From: an uncultured Acholeplasmataceae bacterium | GTDB lineage: Bacteria; Bacillota_I; Bacilli_A; Acholeplasmatales; Acholeplasmataceae | Reading direction: 5' to 3' | DNA: 10,717 nt | NCBI GenBank assembly: GCA_938041945.1 | Contig: CALISC010000018.1 | Span: 1-10,717 of the forward strand | Shown here: in pieces, positions 6,284 to 10,717 of the stretch | How positions within the stretch are numbered: position 1 is the stretch's first letter | Layout: every line of letters starts with the position of its first letter | The notes under the pieces: model-generated | Database searches by the model: none | Seen by the model: only the letters and a program-made list of their open reading frames with translations | What the model was told of the DNA's origin: nothing | Program-made: the position numbers and the translations under genes

Positions 6284-7705
6284 ATGACTAAAACTAAAAA
6301 CCCATTTAAGCTATTTTTCTTCTATTTAAAAGACCGCGAGTTTAACAAAAAAGCAGCCCTGATAATGCTTCCGTCAATTTTCCAGCAAGTGATTTTTTCA
6401 ATTTCTGGCTACATTGACACCATTATGGTAAACCGCTATTCACCAGACTCCTTTGTCGGAGTTACGGCTGCCAATAAACTCATTTTTATCATGCTGTATT
6501 TTGCCGTGGGGGTCGCCGTTAGTCTCTCTATTTTTGTCTCTCAGTATTTTGGTGCAAACAAACAAGAGAAACTAAAGGGATGTATTCAGTTTGGAGCAAT
6601 TATAGCCGCAGTCAGTTCAGTTTTTGTATTTTTGCTACTATATTTTTTAAACCCGTTTTTAATTAAAAGTTTGCTTCCAGGCACTGCTAACCAGTCTGCC
6701 TTAAAAGAAGGGCTTAACTACTCTTTTGTAATTTCTTTTTCGGCTGTTTTTATCATTAGTAATTTAATGATTTCTATCTTTTTAAAGTCAATTGACAGAC
6801 ACAAATCATCTATTGTTGCTGGCCTCGTTTCAATTGCTGTAAACGTCGTTTTAAACCGCTTTTTGATATTTGGCCTAGGTTCAATTCCAGCACTTGGTGC
6901 CAAAGGTAGTGCAATTGCTACTGTAGTATCCAGATTATTTGAGTTCATTACTTTGCTGACCTTAGCAATTGTTTTTTCAAAAGGTAAACTATTTAAAAAC
7001 ATTTTTAGTAAAATTTACTTCACTAAACATTTAGTTAAGAATTACTTTACAAAGGGTGTTGGTATTATAGTTGCCGAAGTTTCTTGGGCAATTTGTATGG
7101 TCGCTATTTTCTTTTTAATCACGCAAGGCAATCCTGTTTGGATTAAAGAAATGGGCTACGCTCAGTCTATAGTTGACTTGTTTTTTATTTTCTTTTCAGG
7201 CCTAGCCTCGGCGTCTGCTCTTCTAATTGGTTCGGAACTCGGCAGAAACAACTTAGATAAAGCCAAGGAAGCCGCGAAGAAACTAATTGCCATTACCTTG
7301 TTTTTAGCGTTTTTTGTAGTTATTGCTTTAGTTTTAATCGCGCCGCTTTTTCTCTTGATTTTAACTAGTCCAAAAGAGGTGCATTATTTAAACTCGTATT
7401 ACTTAATTTTGATATTTGCCTTTGTTTTTCCCTTCTATGGAGTAAATGCAACTTGCTACTTTATCTTAAGAGCAGGTGGTGAGGCTTTAGATTCTTTTTT
7501 ACTTGACCAACTCCCTACCTTTATTATTACTTTTCCTTCTTTGGTTTTAATTTACTTTTTAAACTCATCTGTGCTTGGGCTTGGCTTAATTGCAATTTTA
7601 GCAATTTCTAAAATCGGTGAAATAGCCAAACTAGGCCTTTCTTACATGTATGTAAAGAAAGGCAAATGGATTAAAAACTTAGTTGAAGAAGATATAAAGT
7701 TTTAG
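6284..7705 (+). CDS. MATE-family efflux transporter
   Basis: A polytopic inner-membrane antiporter of the multidrug and toxin extrusion family, which exports cations or drugs in exchange for Na+ or H+. The 473-aa protein is mostly hydrophobic, with about 12 predicted membrane segments in two halves. Family features are SISGYIDTIMV (39-49), GVTAANKL (59-66), QYFGANKQEK (87-96) and IPALGAKGSAIAT (201-213) in the first half, and GLASASALLIGSELGRNN (306-323) opening the second half. The substrate cannot be told from the sequence. The ATG at 6284 is chosen because AGGTG (6273-6277) is 6 bases before it; the GTG at 6275 is part of that binding site. It follows the hup terminator with only about 30 nt, and I see no promoter there. 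Expression may rely on read-through. GNAT follows 24 nt later. Confidence 0.93.
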   Translation: MTKTKNPFKLFFFYLKDREFNKKAALIMLPSIFQQVIFSISGYIDTIMVNRYSPDSFVGVTAANKLIFIMLYFAVGVAVSLSIFVSQYFGANKQEKLKGCIQFGAIIAAVSSVFVFLLLYFLNPFLIKSLLPGTANQSALKEGLNYSFVISFSAVFIISNLMISIFLKSIDRHKSSIVAGLVSIAVNVVLNRFLIFGLGSIPALGAKGSAIATVVSRLFEFITLLTLAIVFSKGKLFKNIFSKIYFTKHLVKNYFTKGVGIIVAEVSWAICMVAIFFLITQGNPVWIKEMGYAQSIVDLFFIFFSGLASASALLIGSELGRNNLDKAKEAAKKLIAITLFLAFFVVIALVLIAPLFLLILTSPKEVHYLNSYYLILIFAFVFPFYGVNATCYFILRAGGEALDSFLLDQLPTFIITFPSLVLIYFLNSSVLGLGLIAILAISKIGEIAKLGLSYMYVKKGKWIKNLVEEDIKF

Positions 7706-7717
7706 ATTTTATTTTGT

Positions 7718-7723
7718 GAGGTG
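7718..7723 (+). promoter_or_regulatory. Ribosome binding site deciding the GNAT start
   Basis: GAGGTG lies 6 bases before the ATG at 7730. The in-frame GTG at 7721 is part of this site, so the shorter protein starting MKLETKRLIL is preferred; that is also the usual N-terminus of this family. Confidence 0.75.
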
Positions 7724-7729
7724 AATGCA

Positions 7730-8272
7730 ATGAAACTTGAAACAAAAAGATTGATTCTTAGGCCGTGGGAAGAAAGCGATGCTGAGGCTTTATTTAAATA
7801 TGCAAGTCATCCAGATGTGGGACCAATTGCGGGATGGCCGGTGCACACCAGCGTGGAAAATAGTCTAGAAATAATTAAAGGTATCTTGTCAGCGCCACAT
7901 ACCTTTGCTGTAGTTTTAAAAGAAACTGGGGAACCTGTTGGCAGCATCGGACTTAAACTAGGCAAAGCGTGCAAATTCTGTATTTCTCATACTGAGGCAG
8001 AAATTGGCTACTGGTTAGGAGTTCCATATTGGGGACAAGGACTAATACCAGAGGCCGTTAGAAAAATCATGCAATATGGCTTTGAAGTATTGAATCTTGA
8101 AAAAATTTGGTGTGCTTGTTTTGAAGGAAACACAAAATCAAAACGTGTTCAAGAAAAATGTGGATTTAAATACCATCACACTGCCTATAATGTAGCGTGT
8201 GCCATTAAAGGAGTTTTTAGAACAGAGCACATTACATGCCTTTCTAAAGAAGAATGGCAACCAATCAAATAA
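7730..8272 (+). CDS. GNAT-family N-acetyltransferase (RimJ/RimL-like)
   Basis: Transfers an acetyl group from acetyl-CoA to an amine; the substrate is unknown. The 180-aa protein has the Acetyltransf_3 pattern. LETKRLILRPW opens it (3-13), EIGYWLGVPYWGQGLIPEAV (91-110) holds the acetyl-CoA loop, and NLEKIW, then N134 to F146 (NTKSKRVQEKCGF), close the fold. It has seven cysteines, including a CxxC at 81-84 (ACKFC), unusual against its neighbours. Several stretches (for instance 7820-7860) are richer in G and C and use codons such as GCG, CCG and GTG more than neighbouring genes. This hints at a different history. It lies 24 nt after the transporter and is probably co-transcribed, but no functional link is shown. 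Ribosomal-protein or antibiotic acetylation are both possible and unproven. Confidence 0.9.
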   Translation: MKLETKRLILRPWEESDAEALFKYASHPDVGPIAGWPVHTSVENSLEIIKGILSAPHTFAVVLKETGEPVGSIGLKLGKACKFCISHTEAEIGYWLGVPYWGQGLIPEAVRKIMQYGFEVLNLEKIWCACFEGNTKSKRVQEKCGFKYHHTAYNVACAIKGVFRTEHITCLSKEEWQPIK

Positions 8273-8425
8273 ATTTCAGTTTGTCGCTCTAAAAATCTAA
8301 ATATTTCAGATCTAGCGGAAAAACAGCAAAATATCTGACATCTTTTGTTGTTTTAATTTAGAAGTTTAGCACAAGATATTAAGACTAAAAACGATAACAA
8401 AATTTTAATTTACTCCGTTGATATC
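8273..8425. other. Intergenic region between convergent genes
   Basis: A stretch of about 150 AT-rich bases between the GNAT stop and the terminator. I see no ORF with a ribosome binding site, no tRNA-like fold and no repeat of note. TCAGA and TCTGA near 8309 and 8334 could pair weakly, which I do not consider meaningful. Confidence 0.5.
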
Positions 8426-8469
8426 AAAAACTCCTTGTTTCCTATATCTTGGAAACAAGGAGTTTTTTT
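8426..8469. terminator. Bidirectional rho-independent terminator
   Basis: The arms AAAAACTCCTTGTTTCC (8426-8442) and GGAAACAAGGAGTTTTT (8451-8467) are perfectly complementary over 17 bp, with an 8-nt loop. A T-run follows on the plus strand (8463-8469), and the A-run of the left arm gives T's on the minus strand. It thus ends both the transporter/GNAT transcript and the convergent helicase gene, whose stop codon is at 8473-8475. Confidence 0.95.
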
Positions 8470-8472
8470 AGT

Positions 8473-10461
8473 TTAGTTAATTTTAGTTAAAAAAGAAGCA
8501 CTTAGTAGTTTTTGGGTTCCATTAAAGTCAACAATTACGAACTTAGGTTTAATTCCAATTACCAAGCCCACACCGAAAATACTATGTGAAACCTTGTCAC
8601 CAATTTGTAAATTTCCAGAAGTTGCCAGAGATTCGTTACTATAAATCAGTTTTTCTTTGATTTTTTGTTTGCGTTCATATCGCTCTTGAACGCGATAGTT
8701 AACTTTTTCATCTTTCTCAAAATAACTGCGAATTCGTTCATCAAATGACGGCTCTGGTTTTTCGGGTTGCATATCTAGATAAAATATAGACGGCTCAAAT
8801 TCGTCAATTCTGCCAAAAAGTGCACGCCTTTTGGCGCCAGAAATATACAAGTTTTCCTTTGCTCTAGTAACCGCAACATAACAAACTCTGCGCTCTTCTT
8901 CTAAGTCTTCAAGTGAATAACTATTGATCACGGTAGCACTAGGAAAGACCTTATCATTTAATCCATAGAGAAAAACAGTGTTAAACTCCAGACCTTTGAC
9001 TTTATGAATATTTGCCAAAACAACCTTATTTTCTATATTTTCGTTGGCAGGTTTAGCGAGTGCTATATCGTCTAAAGCCTTTTTAAATAAATCTGCTTTA
9101 GTCAAAGTGGGATGCTCTTTTTCATAACTTAAAAAGAAACTGCCAATTTCTAACACATTGTGTAGTCTATCTGTGAAGTTTTCTTCTTTTTTTAAATAAG
9201 TTTCGTAGTCAGCACCATGTTCTTCGTCTAAAAACAGTTCAATAACTTCAGAAATTTTGGTTTTTTCCGCGGCAATTTTACGGTATCTTTCTAAGTCTTC
9301 TGCGTATTTTGTGAAGTTTGCTTTTTTTGAGTTTTGACCATAGGCCTTTGCAAAAGCAATTACATCGGGTGCGTAGCCTAGTTTTTCACAAGTCTCTACA
9401 TAGACTTCTGAAAACCTAGTAAGAGAAGTCTGTCCAAAACCTTTTGGTGGTTTATTTGCGATTCTTTTAAAAGCGATAAAATTGTCTTTATTTAAGTAAA
9501 TGAGCGAAAGAAAAGCTAAGGTGTCTTTGACTTCAGATCTTTCAAAAAAAGCCAAAGAAGACCAAACCATGTAGGGGATTTTTGCCTTAATTAAAGCGCT
9601 TTCAACTTGTCTGGTTAAATAACCAGCTCTAAAAAGCACAGCAAAATCAGAGTATTTTTTACCACTTAAATAACCTTTTTTAATAGTTTCAACAATAGTG
9701 TTGACTTCAGTTAAATCACAGTCATACTGATTAAAAAAAACATCTCCTGGTTTTTGTGTGGAAGAAAAAAGATTTTTTTCAACGCAGGTAGACCGTGAGT
9801 TTTTTGCAATTAACTTATTTGCTGCGTCTAAGATTTTTTGACAAGAACGGTAGTTTTCAGATAGAAGCAATTCTTTTGCCTGAAAATACGCCAAAAAGTC
9901 TGCATTATTTTCAAATCTGGCACCACGAAAACCGTAAATTGACTGGTCAGGGTCCCCAACTACAAAAATTTGTTTATTTGTTTTTCTAAGTAGTTTAAGA
10001 ATTTGAAATTGCACATAGTCAGTATCTTGAAACTCATCTACCAAAATATAGTCAAAGCTGTCGTTTAGTTTATTTGAAACTTTTTCGTTGTCTCTAAGTA
10101 GTTGAAATAAATAAAGCTGCAAATCATCAAAATAAAGTGAGTTATTTTGTTTGATATATTTAAAATATTTTAAAAAAATATGAAATAAAGCCTCAAAGTC
10201 TTTGCTTTCAAAATTTTGTGTTGTGTTTTTCTCAAGCCACGCTTCAATAAAGGCAACTGCATTTTCTTTATCTTCATCTAACTGAAAATTAAGTAAATTA
10301 AAGGTTTTTAAATTATAAATACACTCAAGAATTGTGCCTTTACTTATTTTAAGGTCTGTATCTATTTGCTTTTTGATTTCTGAAATTAAAGCAGTTGCGT
10401 CTTGTTCATCTAAAATTAAAAAATCTTTTTTATAGGAAAGATCAGGAATATCTTCAATATA
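8473..10461 (-). CDS. pcrA: PcrA/UvrD-type DNA helicase, N-terminus missing
   Basis: A superfamily 1 3'-5' DNA helicase of repair and replication. About 662 residues can be read; residue 1 is the Tyr codon at 10459-10461. The frame is open and family-like from the start: FLILDEQDA (14-22), NSLYFDDL (107-114), motif II DEFQDT (142-147), motif III GDPDQSIYGFRGA (169-181) and ENYRS (202-206). NIHKVKGLEF and EEERRVCYVAVTRAKENL near the C-terminal part are motifs V and VI. A C-terminal Tudor-like domain (GDKVSHSIFGVGLV) ends it, so the C-terminus is whole. Against PcrA of about 720-750 aa, roughly the first 100 residues are missing: Walker A GxGKT and motif Ia. At 10462-10464 an in-frame TAG follows and homology stops abruptly. 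A TTG at 10120-10122 is inside the conserved domain and cannot be the real start. Without the P-loop the fragment would not hydrolyse ATP. Confidence 0.9.
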   Translation of the reverse strand, partial: YIEDIPDLSYKKDFLILDEQDATALISEIKKQIDTDLKISKGTILECIYNLKTFNLLNFQLDEDKENAVAFIEAWLEKNTTQNFESKDFEALFHIFLKYFKYIKQNNSLYFDDLQLYLFQLLRDNEKVSNKLNDSFDYILVDEFQDTDYVQFQILKLLRKTNKQIFVVGDPDQSIYGFRGARFENNADFLAYFQAKELLLSENYRSCQKILDAANKLIAKNSRSTCVEKNLFSSTQKPGDVFFNQYDCDLTEVNTIVETIKKGYLSGKKYSDFAVLFRAGYLTRQVESALIKAKIPYMVWSSLAFFERSEVKDTLAFLSLIYLNKDNFIAFKRIANKPPKGFGQTSLTRFSEVYVETCEKLGYAPDVIAFAKAYGQNSKKANFTKYAEDLERYRKIAAEKTKISEVIELFLDEEHGADYETYLKKEENFTDRLHNVLEIGSFFLSYEKEHPTLTKADLFKKALDDIALAKPANENIENKVVLANIHKVKGLEFNTVFLYGLNDKVFPSATVINSYSLEDLEEERRVCYVAVTRAKENLYISGAKRRALFGRIDEFEPSIFYLDMQPEKPEPSFDERIRSYFEKDEKVNYRVQERYERKQKIKEKLIYSNESLATSGNLQIGDKVSHSIFGVGLVIGIKPKFVIVDFNGTQKLLSASFLTKIN

Positions 10462-10667
10462 CTAAAGAATTCCCAACCACATCCACTATATAAAAATTTG
10501 TAAAACCACAAAATTTGATAAAAAGCACAGATTTTAACACAATTTAGGTCTAATATTGTGTTTTAATTTTTCAAACGATTGGATTTTTAGGTATTAATCC
10601 AAATTAGTTATAGTGCATTGCACATTGTGAAATATAGAAAAATATACTAGAAATAAAAATAAATGTT

Positions 10668-10676
10668 TGCTATAAA
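10668..10676 (+). promoter_or_regulatory. Possible extended -10 element in the tail
   Basis: TGCTATAAA closely resembles the efp (TGCTATAAT) and hup (TGCTATACT) elements. This suggests the tail is native intergenic DNA of the same organism, not foreign. An ATG at 10678 follows too soon to be its start codon, and the contig ends 40 bases on. Confidence 0.3.
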
Positions 10677-10705
10677 AATGTTAAAACTCTGTTTTTTGGT
10701 TAAAA

Positions 10706-10717
10706 AGATCGGAAGAG
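10706..10717. other. Illumina adapter remnant at the contig end
   Basis: AGATCGGAAGAG is exactly the first 12 bases of the standard TruSeq-type adapter, and it runs to the last base of the window. A chance match of 12 bases exactly at the end is very unlikely. It is not genomic sequence. Confidence 0.93.

Larger units (their letters stand above)
10462..10717. other. AT-rich tail without a gene; probable assembly error
   Basis: About 250 bases with no ORF of note, clearly richer in A and T than the genes before. It replaces the expected 5' end of the helicase gene. It holds three inverted repeats: AACACAAT/ATTGTGTT (10536-10543, 10555-10562), TTGGATT/AATCCAA (10579-10585, 10596-10602) and GTGCATTGCAC (10613-10623). 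The last 12 bases are adapter sequence. It could be an intergenic stretch of the same genome joined wrongly, or a true insertion that broke pcrA; I prefer the first. Confidence 0.55.

Noticed and set aside
6284..8272. Transporter and GNAT pair as a dedicated resistance or biosynthesis system
   Set aside because: The two are adjacent and co-directional, but both families are very common and nothing in the sequence links their substrates.
10120..10122. TTG start for a shorter helicase
   Set aside because: It falls inside the conserved domain (after NSLYFDD), and the frame upstream to 10461 is clearly helicase sequence.
10462..10560. Helicase N-terminus continued by a frameshift in the tail
   Set aside because: I read the minus strand in all three frames. 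None gives the expected pattern before FLILDEQDA (a TFHS-type motif and further up GxGKT), so a simple frameshift does not explain the break.
10678..10717. Start of a new gene (ATG followed by an open frame)
   Set aside because: Only about 13 codons long, no ribosome binding site, and the last codons are adapter sequence.
1..10717. CRISPR array, tRNA, rRNA, riboswitch or insertion sequence
   Set aside because: I saw no regularly spaced direct repeats, cloverleaf, rRNA signature, transposase or terminal inverted repeats with target duplication.

Overview
The window is an AT-rich, gene-dense piece of a low-GC Firmicutes/Mollicutes-type bacterial chromosome. Shine-Dalgarno sequences are AAGGAG or GAGGTG type. 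The gene order efp-rluB-cmk-rpsA-der-gpsA-hup resembles the cmk/der/gpsA/hbs neighbourhood of Bacilli, but without a sporulation gene between gpsA and hup. Every tryptophan in the genes is TGG, no long gene is interrupted by TGA, and two genes (der and gpsA) end in TGA. The organism therefore uses the standard code and is not a code-4 Mycoplasma or Spiroplasma. An Acholeplasma-like lineage or an uncultured, non-sporulating Bacilli/RF39-like relative fits; the exact lineage cannot be fixed from the sequence alone.

Positions 1-5828 hold a tight plus-strand block. It runs from translation elongation factor P through an rRNA pseudouridine synthase, cytidylate kinase, a ribosomal protein S1-like protein with five S1 repeats and the ribosome-assembly GTPase Der to glycerol-3-phosphate dehydrogenase. 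Gaps are short and two gene pairs overlap, so one transcript is likely, started from an extended -10 promoter at 62-70. The theme is ribosome assembly and translation, plus one nucleotide and one phospholipid-precursor enzyme. The DNA-binding protein HU follows with its own extended -10 promoter and a strong terminator. The HU 3' untranslated region carries a small hairpin that displays an anti-Shine-Dalgarno loop.

Positions 6284-8272 hold two accessory genes: a MATE-family efflux transporter and a GNAT acetyltransferase. The GNAT gene looks compositionally different from its neighbours. A near-ideal bidirectional terminator (8426-8469) separates them from the convergent minus-strand gene for a PcrA/UvrD-type DNA helicase.

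The right end is unreliable. The helicase frame is clearly PcrA-like up to about 10461, then breaks into about 250 bases of very AT-rich sequence with no recognisable gene. The contig ends in the first 12 bases of the common Illumina adapter (10706-10717). The helicase therefore lacks its N-terminal roughly 100 residues (Walker A and motif Ia), most simply because of a faulty assembly end. I found no rRNA, tRNA, CRISPR array, insertion sequence or clear new system. The most interesting candidates are the HU 3' UTR element, the five-repeat S1 protein and the altered Der G4 motif.
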